Below, one piece after another: positions 1 through 7,969 of a DNA stretch of 64,000 nucleotides; the stretch's first letter is position 1; every line of letters starts with the position of its first letter. A model generated the notes under the pieces. That model had not been told where the DNA came from and searched no databases. It was given only the letters and a program-made list of their open reading frames with translations. The translations under genes were made by a program, and so were the position numbers. This stretch comes from Sphingomonas psychrolutea (lineage in GTDB: Bacteria; Pseudomonadota; Alphaproteobacteria; Sphingomonadales; Sphingomonadaceae). Location: NCBI RefSeq assembly GCF_014636175.1, contig NZ_BMDW01000006.1, positions 124,001-188,000 on the forward strand, written 5' to 3'.

Positions 1-533
1 TTCAGCATCTGATAGAGCCCGGCAAACCCTGCGCGCAGCGGTGGTTGCTCACCGGGCGACACGCGCGTTCCTTCCGGAAAGATCAGGATCGAACGATTCG
101 CGGCCAGCGCTACGCGCGCCTCGCGCAGCATCCGGCGCAAGGCCCCAGCCGATGCCTCGCGGTCGACAACAATGACGCCATAACGCCGCGCCGACCAGCC
201 CCATACCGGAATGTCGGCCAGTTCCTGCTTCATCACGATCGCGGGGTTGCGCAGCATCCGCCCAAGTTCGAGCGTTTCGTACATCGACTGATGCTTGGCG
301 GCATACAGCACCGGCGCGCCGCCGAACGCCATGTCTCCGAAGCGCGCCCCCTCGATCCGCTGATCGATGTGGAGAATATTTCGCGTCGTCCACCCGTGCC
401 AGCGCGTCCAGAAATGGGTGTGCGCAACCAGCGCGCGCCAGCCGATCAGCGCCGAAATCGGCGTGGTCAACACGATCGGCACCGATCCGCCATAAAACAA
501 GAATTTGAACAGCAAATTGCGCAGGCCGTTCAT
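1..533 (-). CDS. plsC: 1-acyl-glycerol-3-phosphate acyltransferase (partial, 3' end outside window)
   Basis: Lysophospholipid acyltransferase of the PlsC family, making phosphatidic acid from lysophosphatidic acid at the inner membrane. The ATG at 533 opens a frame that runs off the left edge (about 177 residues seen). It begins with a hydrophobic anchor, then shows AKHQSMYETLE (the acyltransferase block I histidine, with Glu where HX4D has Asp) and FPEGTR (block III). The ATG overlaps the stop of the YdcF-like gene by 4 nt, so it is the last visible gene of the ftsE-ftsX-ydcF-plsC unit. The family is clear; the C-terminus cannot be judged. Confidence 0.9.
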   Translation of the reverse strand, partial: MNGLRNLLFKFLFYGGSVPIVLTTPISALIGWRALVAHTHFWTRWHGWTTRNILHIDQRIEGARFGDMAFGGAPVLYAAKHQSMYETLELGRMLRNPAIVMKQELADIPVWGWSARRYGVIVVDREASAGALRRMLREARVALAANRSILIFPEGTRVSPGEQPPLRAGFAGLYQML

Positions 534-1066
534 GACCCGCGCCCGATCAGCAACGCGGCCTTGCGCACGATCAATTTGTTATATTCGCCGAGCAACACGG
601 CGTAGCGCGGGCTGCTGGGCACGCCGTCCCCGATGACCGTCGCGTCGCCGTCGAGCGCATTCACCAATTCAAGCTTCGCGCGCGCCAGGTGCCAATCGGA
701 GGTGACCAGCCGCACCGTTTTATAGTTGTGCGAGCGCAGCCAATCCGCCGTCTCATCGGCATTCGAACGCGTATCGACCGCCTCATGGCCAAGGTCGATA
801 CAGCAGCGGAACAGCGCCGGGCTGACCTTATATTCGTGCGCCAGCTCGTTCGGCCGCACTTCAGGCGCAACGCCGCTGATCAGCATGCGCTGTGCAGCAT
901 GTGCTTCGAGCAAGCGTAACCCCCGGTCGATTCGCCCCGCACTGCCCGTCAGCACCACGATCGCATCGGTCTTGGGCCCGGCGAGCGGGGCCGGCATCGT
1001 CGCCAGATAAATCCCGAGTCCCGCAACATAGAGCAGCACCATGGCCGCGAGAATGCGCAGGATCAC
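530..1066 (-). CDS. YdcF/SanA-like DUF218 membrane protein
   Basis: A 178-residue protein with one N-terminal membrane segment (residues 5-25) followed by a periplasmic DUF218 domain: DAIVVLTGSAGRIDRG, LISGV, then DTRSNADETADWL and VTSDWHLARA, the conserved blocks of the YdcF/ElyC/SanA group linked to envelope integrity. The exact biochemical role is not known. I place the start at GTG 1066, which overlaps the ftsX stop (GTGA), instead of an in-frame start further upstream inside ftsX. It in turn overlaps plsC by 4 nt, indicating translational coupling. Confidence 0.85.
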   Translation of the reverse strand: MILRILAAMVLLYVAGLGIYLATMPAPLAGPKTDAIVVLTGSAGRIDRGLRLLEAHAAQRMLISGVAPEVRPNELAHEYKVSPALFRCCIDLGHEAVDTRSNADETADWLRSHNYKTVRLVTSDWHLARAKLELVNALDGDATVIGDGVPSSPRYAVLLGEYNKLIVRKAALLIGRGS

Positions 1067-1956
1067 AGATACCGGCCGAGTGCGGTGAGGACGGCCTGGC
1101 GTGCCGCGAGCGTCGCCAGCACCGCGAACGCAACCGGCAGCCCGCCGAGGATCATCCAGTCTCGGGCGCCCAAGCTGAGCCCGGCGAGCAAATCCGATCC
1201 TAAGGCCGCCAATTGCAAGCCGACCAACGCGATAACGCCGATCGCGATCACCGTCCCGATCACCCCGCCGAGCAACGTATCGATCGCAATCCGGCGCTGA
1301 AACAGCCGCGCCACCTGCACATCGGTCGATCCCAGCATGTGCAGCACTTCGATCGTGTCGCGATGCGTCTCGAGCCCGGCGCGCGCCGCCAGAATCACCA
1401 CCGCCGCCGTCGCCGCCGCCATCAGCAGGACGAGCGCGGCGGCAAGCCACGTTACCATCGCCATGAAATCACGGACCGGCGACATCCAGCTTTCGTGCCG
1501 GTCGATCCGCGCGGATGGTGCCGCGACGCGCACCGCGGCGCTGACCCGCGCGACCGCTGCATCGCTTGCGACACCCAGATCGACATCGATCATCGCCGGG
1601 ATCGGCAAATCGGGATCGGCGCCGTCGGTGCCAAGCCACGGGCGTAACAGCATCGCGAGTTTGGCATGATCGACCTCGACCGCGCGCGTCACCTCGGGAC
1701 TCGCCCGCAACGCCGCAAGCGCAAGCGCAGTCTGGTTGGTACGCTTCGCCTCGACCGCCTCGACAATCTGCACCGTCAGCCGCCCGGCCAATTGCCGGTC
1801 CAGCAACACCGCCGCGCTCAGCGTACCGAGCCCGAGCGCCCCGGCCAGCACCGTCAGAAACAGCATGATCGCCATGATCCACGTCATCGCGCGCGTCCCG
1901 CGGCTCTCGTCGAGCAAGCGCCGGTCCGCCGCCGATGCGATCATCGCCACGCTCAT
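1063..1956 (-). CDS. ftsX: cell division protein FtsX (ABC transporter permease)
   Basis: A 297-residue integral membrane protein matching FtsX: a short cytoplasmic N-terminus, a first membrane helix near residues 25-50, a periplasmic domain with charged stretches, then three more hydrophobic segments in the C-terminal half. FtsX pairs with FtsE and transmits ATP-driven signals to periplasmic murein hydrolases during division. It directly follows ftsE with an ATGA overlap at 1953-1956, the usual arrangement. No murein-hydrolase activator gene such as envC is next to it. Sequence conservation of FtsX is low, so the call rests partly on the ftsE neighbour. Confidence 0.9.
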   Translation of the reverse strand: MSVAMIASAADRRLLDESRGTRAMTWIMAIMLFLTVLAGALGLGTLSAAVLLDRQLAGRLTVQIVEAVEAKRTNQTALALAALRASPEVTRAVEVDHAKLAMLLRPWLGTDGADPDLPIPAMIDVDLGVASDAAVARVSAAVRVAAPSARIDRHESWMSPVRDFMAMVTWLAAALVLLMAAATAAVVILAARAGLETHRDTIEVLHMLGSTDVQVARLFQRRIAIDTLLGGVIGTVIAIGVIALVGLQLAALGSDLLAGLSLGARDWMILGGLPVAFAVLATLAARQAVLTALGRYL

Positions 1957-2672
1957 TCCGGGTTTCCCGAAGGCGCATTGGGTGGGGGGAAGCGCAACGA
2001 TCCTGTAGGATCGAGCAACCGGCCCTTGTCGAGCCGCATCATATGCGCGTTCTGAATGCGCCCAAGCAGGTGGAAATCGTGCGTTGCCACCACCACTGTC
2101 GTGCCGAGCCGGTTGAGCGAATCGAACAGATGGAGCAGCCGCTCGGCCATGTCGGGATCAACGTTGCCGGTCGGCTCGTCCGCGACGAGGATTTCGGGGC
2201 GGCCGATCACCGCGCGCGCAATCGCCACGCGCTGCTGCTCGCCGCCCGACAGCGTCGGCGGCTTGGCCTCGACGCGGTCGGACAGCCCGACCCAGGCGAG
2301 CATCTCCCGCACCGGTGCCTCGACATCGCTTTCGGGAACGCCCGACACGCGCAAGGGGAGTGCGATATTGTCATAGGCCGACAAATGCGGGACGAGCCGG
2401 AAATCCTGAAACACCACGCCGATCCGCCGCCGAAACCCGGGCAAGCGCGCGCGCGGCAACGTGACCGCATCCTCACCGAACAGCTTGATGCTGCCACGCG
2501 TCGGGCGCTGCGACAGATAGAGCAGCTTGAGCAGCGAGGTTTTCCCGGCGCCGCTTGCACCCGTCAAAAAATAGAACGCACCGGTCGACAGCGTGAAGCT
2601 GACGTCGGACAGCGTCTCCTGGCCGCTGCCGTAGCGCAGCCCCACATTCTCAAACTGGACGATATTCGCCAT
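1953..2672 (-). CDS. ftsE: cell division ATP-binding protein FtsE
   Basis: A 239-residue ABC ATPase. It has Walker A GASGAGKTS near residue 40, Q-loop FQDF, signature LSGGEQQR, Walker B ILVADEPTGN and H-loop ATHD, in the expected order. It powers the FtsEX complex that couples division to peptidoglycan hydrolysis. I chose ATG 2672 (MANIVQFENV), which fits the usual FtsE N-terminus; an in-frame ATG at 2684 would add four residues. It is first in the minus-strand unit and is divergent from the zinc-ribbon gene at 2838. Confidence 0.95.
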   Translation of the reverse strand: MANIVQFENVGLRYGSGQETLSDVSFTLSTGAFYFLTGASGAGKTSLLKLLYLSQRPTRGSIKLFGEDAVTLPRARLPGFRRRIGVVFQDFRLVPHLSAYDNIALPLRVSGVPESDVEAPVREMLAWVGLSDRVEAKPPTLSGGEQQRVAIARAVIGRPEILVADEPTGNVDPDMAERLLHLFDSLNRLGTTVVVATHDFHLLGRIQNAHMMRLDKGRLLDPTGSLRFPPPNAPSGNPE

Positions 2673-2837
2673 GGCGGCGCGCATTGCTCGCTTTAGTATC
2701 TGATGCCCCGCGCCCTGCATCGCACGATCGCGACACCTGCGACAAGCGCGCAGGTGCGCAACCGCTTGCCTACCCTGCGCTACCCCGCGTAGATTCACCA
2801 TGTTGCCAGCGCTCACGAACGGAGCCAAGACGCGCAT

Positions 2838-3554
2838 ATGATCCTCGAATGTACCGAGTGCCACACGCGATATCTCGTCCCCGACGCTTCGATCGGGGCG
2901 GATGGGCGCACGGTGCGCTGCGCCAGCTGCAAACATAGCTGGTTTCAGGCGGGCGTTCCGGTGCTCGATCTGGTCGCCCGCGCCGAACATGTTCCGCCCG
3001 TGCTGGTGCCCGCGCCGACCGCGCCGCAGCCGCAGTCGCAGTCCTTTCGGGCCGAGCCACCACCCGAAATCGCCCCGCCCGGTTCCTATCCTGATTATGA
3101 CGCGTTCGCGCATGAACCACCCTTCCGCCCGCGCCGTAACCCGGCACGGCGCTGGACGATGGCGGCGTTCGCTGCAGGGACGGCGATGCTCGCGGGTGTC
3201 GGCGGGCTGCTCTATTCGGATGCGCCGGGCTTTGCGGGTGACCTGTTTCGTCCGGTCGCGCCGACGCCGTTGAAACTCGTCTCCAAACCGGTCGACCGGC
3301 ACACCTTCAACGGTAACGAGATTTTCGCAGTCAGCGGGACCGTGCTCAACCCAACCGACACGCGCCAGGCCGTCCCCGACATTCGCGCCGATTTGCGCGA
3401 TGCGCAGAAGCGAATCGTGTTCAGCTGGATGATCCGGCCCGAGACGACAACGCTCGCACCCAAAGCGCAAATCCAGTTCAACAGCGCGAAAATCGACGTG
3501 CCGGTCAATGCGCAGGAACTCGTGCTCAGCTTTTCCGGCGAAGTCGCCAGCTGA
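2838..3554 (+). CDS. MJ0042-type zinc-ribbon, single-pass membrane protein
   Basis: A 238-residue protein. The N-terminal 40 residues are a zinc ribbon with two CxxC pairs (CTEC at the start, CASC near residue 32). A proline-rich linker follows, then one membrane helix near residues 110-130 and a C-terminal domain of the DUF3426 kind, predicted outside the cytoplasm. A GGAG-like ribosome site precedes ATG 2838. It is divergent from ftsE, and its 3' end overlaps the convergent MATE gene by 29 nt. The function is unknown; the domain layout is widespread in alphaproteobacteria. Confidence 0.85.
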   Translation: MILECTECHTRYLVPDASIGADGRTVRCASCKHSWFQAGVPVLDLVARAEHVPPVLVPAPTAPQPQSQSFRAEPPPEIAPPGSYPDYDAFAHEPPFRPRRNPARRWTMAAFAAGTAMLAGVGGLLYSDAPGFAGDLFRPVAPTPLKLVSKPVDRHTFNGNEIFAVSGTVLNPTDTRQAVPDIRADLRDAQKRIVFSWMIRPETTTLAPKAQIQFNSAKIDVPVNAQELVLSFSGEVAS

Positions 3555-4890
3555 CCAGGCCAAAGCGCGCGCCGTGCAATATCGCCGCGGCGACCATGCC
3601 CAGACCCGAGGCATAGACCAAGCCGATCGGCCCGGCGCCGCTGTGTACGAACAACCAGCCCGCACCGCCGGTCACGACGAAGAACGCCGCGATGCTGTTC
3701 ACCCCCGCCGCGACCTGGTCGCCGAGTGAGCGCAGCGCATAGACGATCACCACTTGCACGCCATCGAACAGGATGAACGGCGCCCATACCGGCAGCATCG
3801 CCAGAGCTATCTCATGGACCCCTGCCGCTGCCGGAAACGCCGCGACGATCGGCCCGCGCGCGACGACGATCAGCACCGCCAGCACCGCGGTGAACAACGC
3901 CGCCAGCCCGACCGCGATCAGCGTGCGCGGGATCGCGAGCGCCGGGGTCCCCTCGCCCACGGCATTGCCCACGCGCACCCCGGCCGCCGACCCAAGCCCC
4001 AAAGCGACGCCAAACGTGACGTTATGCACCGAAAACACGATCTGAAAGGCATGCGCCGTTACCGGCCCGAACCCAGTCGACAGCGCGATCAGGATTGAGA
4101 AGCCGGCGAGCTCCAGCCCCGAGGCGAGCGCGGGAATGGCCCCGAACGTCGCCAACCGGACTGCCCCGGGCACAGCGGCCGCCCACGCCGTACCCGACAG
4201 GTCGCGCACCCCACGTTCGCGCGCGCGCGGCGTCGTCCACGCCGCCGCCAGCATCAGCACCGCCCCGATCGCCGAGGCGGTCGCCGTCGCCACCGCCGCG
4301 CCGACCGCACCCAGCGCAGGCAGACCGAGATGCCCGCCTGACCACGCCCAGGCGAGCAGCGCATTCAGCGGCAGGATCGCCAGATTGACCACCATCACCC
4401 GCTGTGGCCGCGCGATCCCCTCCAGGAAAAAACTCGCCGCGATCATCGTCAGCTGGAAGGGATAGGATAGCGCCATGACGCGCACGACGCGCGCCGCCGG
4501 CACGACCAAGGCAGGAGCAACGCCGATCCCGCCGAGCAGTGATTCGGCAAACAGTCCGAACCCCAGCGCCCCGAGCAACCCGAGCAAGACCGCCAGCACC
4601 AACCCATCGCGCAGCGTCGCGCCGGTCTTCGGCAAATCCCCCGCCCCATCGGCGCGCGCGGTGAAGACCAGCGTGCCCGACAGCCACGCCAGCCCCGCGA
4701 CGATCGTGACGAAAGTCAGCGCGCGACTCGCGCCGAGCGCCGCGACCTGATCGGTTCCGGTCAGCCCGACAACGACGATGTCGGTCACGCTCAGGATCGT
4801 CCAATTGAGGCTGGTGAGCATCACTGGCCACGCGAGCGCGAGCAAACGGCGGGTCTCAGCGGACCAAAGCGAGCGGCGCTGTTCGGACAT
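3526..4890 (-). CDS. MATE family multidrug/cation exporter
   Basis: A 454-residue polytopic membrane protein with about twelve hydrophobic segments in two halves, typical of MATE (NorM/DinF-like) antiporters that expel drugs or metabolites using Na+ or H+ gradients. The N-terminal helix WPVMLTSLNWTILSVTDIVVVG matches the family's first repeat, with the internal repeat beginning around residue 240. The substrate cannot be read from the sequence. It is a single gene, convergent with the zinc-ribbon gene and divergent from the tRNA-Leu that follows. Confidence 0.88.
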   Translation of the reverse strand: MSEQRRSLWSAETRRLLALAWPVMLTSLNWTILSVTDIVVVGLTGTDQVAALGASRALTFVTIVAGLAWLSGTLVFTARADGAGDLPKTGATLRDGLVLAVLLGLLGALGFGLFAESLLGGIGVAPALVVPAARVVRVMALSYPFQLTMIAASFFLEGIARPQRVMVVNLAILPLNALLAWAWSGGHLGLPALGAVGAAVATATASAIGAVLMLAAAWTTPRARERGVRDLSGTAWAAAVPGAVRLATFGAIPALASGLELAGFSILIALSTGFGPVTAHAFQIVFSVHNVTFGVALGLGSAAGVRVGNAVGEGTPALAIPRTLIAVGLAALFTAVLAVLIVVARGPIVAAFPAAAGVHEIALAMLPVWAPFILFDGVQVVIVYALRSLGDQVAAGVNSIAAFFVVTGGAGWLFVHSGAGPIGLVYASGLGMVAAAILHGARFGLVSWRLRRKS

Positions 4891-5010
4891 TGCCGCGTGC
4901 TACCCGGATCGGGTCACTGCCGATAGGGCGCGATTGGCGTTGCGCCCCGCCCAAGCCTTTGCTAGGGGCGCTCCCCTACCAGCTGCCGGGCGTGCCCGGC
5001 GATGTTACGT

Positions 5011-5097
5011 GCGGCCGTGGCGGAACTGGTAGACGCGCAACGTTGAGGTCGTTGTGGGCGAAAGCCCGTGGAAGTTCGAGTCTTCTCGGCCGCACCA
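5011..5097 (+). tRNA. tRNA-Leu (GAG)
   Basis: An 87-nt cloverleaf with the acceptor stem GCGGCCG/CGGCCGC, an anticodon stem CAACG/CGTTG at 5038-5054, loop TTGAGGT giving anticodon GAG at 5045-5047, a long class II variable arm (GGGC-GAAA-GCCC) and an encoded CCA end. The long variable arm and GAG anticodon identify leucine. A T-run follows directly. The accessory-looking pair at 5219-6723 begins just downstream, a common position for integrated DNA. Confidence 0.95.
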
Positions 5098-5160
5098 TTT
5101 TTTTCTGAGGGATGCTGGGGGCAGGCGGGGTGAAACCCCTCGTCGTGCGTCCCCCTTGCG

Positions 5161-5192
5161 TTGACAAGTTGGAAAATGTTGCTCAAATGTTC
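5161..5192 (+). promoter_or_regulatory. putative promoter with LexA-like near-box for the toxin-like gene
   Basis: A perfect -35 TTGACA (5161-5166), a 16-nt spacer and TCAAAT (5183-5188) form a plausible sigma-70 promoter. GTTG-N7-GTTC at 5178-5192 overlaps the -10 and differs by one base from the alphaproteobacterial LexA box GTTC-N7-GTTC. A Shine-Dalgarno-like GGAGAG precedes the ATG at 5219. The promoter is a reasonable reading; LexA control is only suggested. Confidence 0.4.
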
Positions 5193-5266
5193 TCGCCGCC
5201 TAAACAGCGGAGAGCAGCATGACTCATCTATCATATGACGAACGCCGGCGCGCATTCGCGATATGA

Positions 5267-6331
5267 TTGCGGACGGGCAAGGTTCCGATTGCCGAAGCAG
5301 CCAGCGCGGACCGCGTCGAATTCAAGTTTAATCCCTACCATGATCAACGCAATGGGCGCTTCACCTTTGCGCCCGGTGGTATCGCAGGTCCCGCGAGTGA
5401 TCGCTTCCGGCGATCAGCACCGGTAAGAGTGAAGCATGCGGCCCGAGCGGGAAGCGCGGACGATAAGGAAGAAATTCAGGGCATCGACACTTTGGCTCCG
5501 GCGGGGCGACAGGCACGCCCGCCAACGCGTCCGGGTCCGGCGATGGGACGCGGCAGCAACAGTCGGGCCTTCGAAGACCCCATGACGCTCGAAGAATCCT
5601 TTCCGGGACTACGAACATCTCCAGGTGGCACCATCCTTGCCGTAGCCGACAATCTATTCGATTTCACCGGACCCGCTAACAGATCAATGGTGGAGTTCCT
5701 GCAGGACCAGTCAAAGCGCCTCACCGCACAGATTAAGGCTTTCGATCCGAAGTGGCACTATGACGAGATTGTCCCGACCGATGCGTTCCGAACGCCGATC
5801 GTCACGCTGCAAGGTTTGACCGCGAAGGTAAACGACCTGCGTTTTCAGCGTGTTGCTACTGTTGCACGCGTACAGGGCGACTATCGGCTGCTTCAAGTCG
5901 AGACGCTCCGCTTCGTGCAGCGACGCACCGACAACGCCTACGAGGACGGACTGAGCCTGCTCAAAGCCGGGCGCCTCTCGCCGCGACTGTCCGAGCAAGA
6001 AGCGCTTGGTAATTACATAGACCGACGGGTTCGGGAGGAACTGCGCGAGCGTTATGCTCGATTCGGCATCGATTCTGCTGGTAAGGGACCTGTTCGCGTG
6101 AACCGGCGTGAGGATGACAGTTCTGGAACCGACACCACCTATCGCCGCCCCGATGCGCGGGTAAAGGACGTCGCGTTCGACGTGACGCTCACCCGCAAAA
6201 CATTGGGAACGGCACAGGTGCGCGGCTTTTTCAGCACCGACTTCAGGCCGAGTCGCGTCGTCATCATTCGCCCGCGCCAGCTCGGCGCTAACCACACCTA
6301 TGTCATTGCCCGTCCGGAGACCAAACGATGA
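5267..6331 (+). CDS. toxin-like protein of unknown family, probably 5'-truncated by a nonsense codon
   Basis: I do not recognise this 354-residue frame by name. It has an N-terminal segment with FNPYHDQRNGRFTFAPGG, a linker rich in Arg, Pro and Gly, a helical middle part, and a C-terminal domain containing RRPD-x8-DVTLTRK, which recalls the PD-(D/E)xK spacing of polymorphic-toxin nucleases. The open frame begins at TTG 5267 with no ribosome site. The same frame upstream has ATG 5219 behind a good GGAGAG site, but TGA at 5264-5266 separates them; TGG there would give a continuous AIWLRTGK. The partner gene overlaps by ATGA. Base composition looks less GC-biased than the neighbours. The toxin role is inferred; a different phage or island protein is possible. 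Confidence 0.5.
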   Translation: MRTGKVPIAEAASADRVEFKFNPYHDQRNGRFTFAPGGIAGPASDRFRRSAPVRVKHAARAGSADDKEEIQGIDTLAPAGRQARPPTRPGPAMGRGSNSRAFEDPMTLEESFPGLRTSPGGTILAVADNLFDFTGPANRSMVEFLQDQSKRLTAQIKAFDPKWHYDEIVPTDAFRTPIVTLQGLTAKVNDLRFQRVATVARVQGDYRLLQVETLRFVQRRTDNAYEDGLSLLKAGRLSPRLSEQEALGNYIDRRVREELRERYARFGIDSAGKGPVRVNRREDDSSGTDTTYRRPDARVKDVAFDVTLTRKTLGTAQVRGFFSTDFRPSRVVIIRPRQLGANHTYVIARPETKR

Positions 6332-6723
6332 GCGGACCGAACCCATACTTCAATCCTAAGCCCTATATTCCGGCATCTCTTAGCGAGATTTACGACACGC
6401 TTGGCTCGATGATCCTCGGGGCTCCAACCTTCGTTGATCGGCTTGGCGATTTCCCTGGCCGCAACATCGACAGCGAATTCAATAAGCTCACGCAGGGCTT
6501 CGCGCTCGTCCGCAAAAAACTTGGCGAGGAGCGTTACGCCAAGCTCATCGATCTGGCGGCGCGCGCCAAAGCGCTGTTTGCCGCCGATCAGGACGATACC
6601 AACGGTAAAACCGACGAGGGATACGCGCTGCTCTTCGAGATCGAGGATGAGATACAGGCGGCGCGTCGCGGTCAGGTGAAAGCCAAGCTCCCGGACGAAG
6701 ATGGCGAGATCACCGGAGACTGA
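6328..6723 (+). CDS. small acidic protein, possible immunity partner of the preceding gene
   Basis: A 131-residue, largely helical, acidic C-terminal protein with no signal peptide or membrane segment, and no family I recognise. Its ATG overlaps the stop of the toxin-like gene by 4 nt, so the two should be co-translated. A small cytosolic, acidic protein tightly coupled behind a candidate nuclease is the usual toxin/immunity arrangement, and that is the only reason for the suggestion. It could equally be an unrelated island protein. Confidence 0.55.
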   Translation: MSGPNPYFNPKPYIPASLSEIYDTLGSMILGAPTFVDRLGDFPGRNIDSEFNKLTQGFALVRKKLGEERYAKLIDLAARAKALFAADQDDTNGKTDEGYALLFEIEDEIQAARRGQVKAKLPDEDGEITGD

Positions 6724-6810
6724 GGCGAGCGCCGAGCGTCTTCGCAGTAGCCCCGATCGCCCGCCGGTGGCATGTCGGGCCAAACACCCGATTACACAGG
6801 AGAGCCAATC

Positions 6811-7953
6811 ATGACCGACCCGATCCCGCAGCACGGGCTGCAATTGCTTTCGCTCGTCACCGCAGAGGGCAAGCTTGAGGTGTCGTTGGTCGATCAGCCG
6901 GCCGCCGAGCCGCGCGAGGATCAGGTGGTGGTCAAGGTACTCGCCACGCCGATCAACCCGTCCGATCTCGGCCTGTTGTTTGGCGCGGGCGACCTTTCCA
7001 CCGCGCAGGTCGCGACGCGCGACGGCCAACCGCTCGTCACCGCCGACGTACCAGCGCCAGGAATGCGCGCGATGGCGGGGCGGATCGGGGAGGCGATGCC
7101 GGTCGGCAATGAAGGGTCTGGCGTGGTGATCGCGGCGGGCGCGTCCCCGGCGGCGCAGGCGCTGCTCGGCAAGACCGTCGCGATGCTGGGCGGGGCGATG
7201 TATGCGCAGTACCGCACGCTGCGCGTCGCCGATTGCCTGGTCCTGCCCGATGGCACTGCGCCCGCCGACGGCGCATCGTGCTTCGTCAATCCGCTCACCG
7301 CTTTGTCGATGACCGAGGTGATGCGCCGCGAGGGCCATAGCGCGCTGGTCCACACCGCCGCCGCCTCCAACCTCGGGCACATGCTCGTCAAGATCTGCGC
7401 GAAGGACGGCATTCCGCTCGTCAATGTCGTGCGCAGCCCGGCGCAGGCCGAGCTGCTGCGCGGCATCGGTGCGGTGCATGTCGCCGATTCGAGCGCGCCC
7501 GATTTCCTCGACACGCTGACCGCAATGATGGTCGAAACCGGCGCGACGCTCGCCTTCGATGCGATCGGCGGCGGCAAGCTTGCCGGGCAATTGCTGAGTT
7601 GCATGGAGGCCGCCGCGGTCAAGCGCATGACGACCTACAGCCGCTATGGCTCCGACACGTTCAAGCAAGTCTATATCTATGGCGGGCTCGATCTCGCGCC
7701 GACCACGCTCAACCGCAATTTCGGGTTCAGCTGGGCGCTCGGCGGGTTTTTGCTGACGCCGTTCCTGGTCAAGATCGGGCCGCAGGCGGTGCAGGCGTTG
7801 AAGGACCGCGTCGTCGCCGAACTGACGACGACCTTCGCCAGTCATTACACGCACGAAATCTCGCTCACCGAGGCACTGCAGCCGGAGATTTTCGCGGCTT
7901 ATGCCAAGCGTGCGACCGGGTCCAAATATCTGATCTGCCCGCACAAGGCGTGA
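6811..7953 (+). CDS. zinc-binding-dehydrogenase-like NAD(P)H oxidoreductase (MDR superfamily)
   Basis: A 380-residue medium-chain dehydrogenase/reductase. It has the N-terminal GroES-like fold (VKVLATPINPSDLGLLFG, GNEGSGVV) and a Rossmann domain in the middle (VHTAAASNLGHMLVKICAKDGI). The zinc-ligand set of true alcohol dehydrogenases is not evident, so a quinone- or enoyl-reductase activity is more likely. Start ATG 6811 is preceded by AGGAGAG; an in-frame start at 6772 lacks this. It is convergent with the nitronate monooxygenase-like gene. The substrate is unknown. Confidence 0.85.
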   Translation: MTDPIPQHGLQLLSLVTAEGKLEVSLVDQPAAEPREDQVVVKVLATPINPSDLGLLFGAGDLSTAQVATRDGQPLVTADVPAPGMRAMAGRIGEAMPVGNEGSGVVIAAGASPAAQALLGKTVAMLGGAMYAQYRTLRVADCLVLPDGTAPADGASCFVNPLTALSMTEVMRREGHSALVHTAAASNLGHMLVKICAKDGIPLVNVVRSPAQAELLRGIGAVHVADSSAPDFLDTLTAMMVETGATLAFDAIGGGKLAGQLLSCMEAAAVKRMTTYSRYGSDTFKQVYIYGGLDLAPTTLNRNFGFSWALGGFLLTPFLVKIGPQAVQALKDRVVAELTTTFASHYTHEISLTEALQPEIFAAYAKRATGSKYLICPHKA

Positions 7954-7969
7954 GGATAGCGGGCGGCGG

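Noticed and set aside
1953..3665. Long minus-strand frame that would extend FtsE to 570 residues
   Set aside because: The extra part is antisense to the zinc-ribbon gene, of low complexity, and FtsE is complete from 2672.
5011..6810. Complete integrated element with attachment sites and integrase
   Set aside because: The tRNA position is suggestive, but there is no integrase and I found no repeat of the tRNA 3' end downstream.
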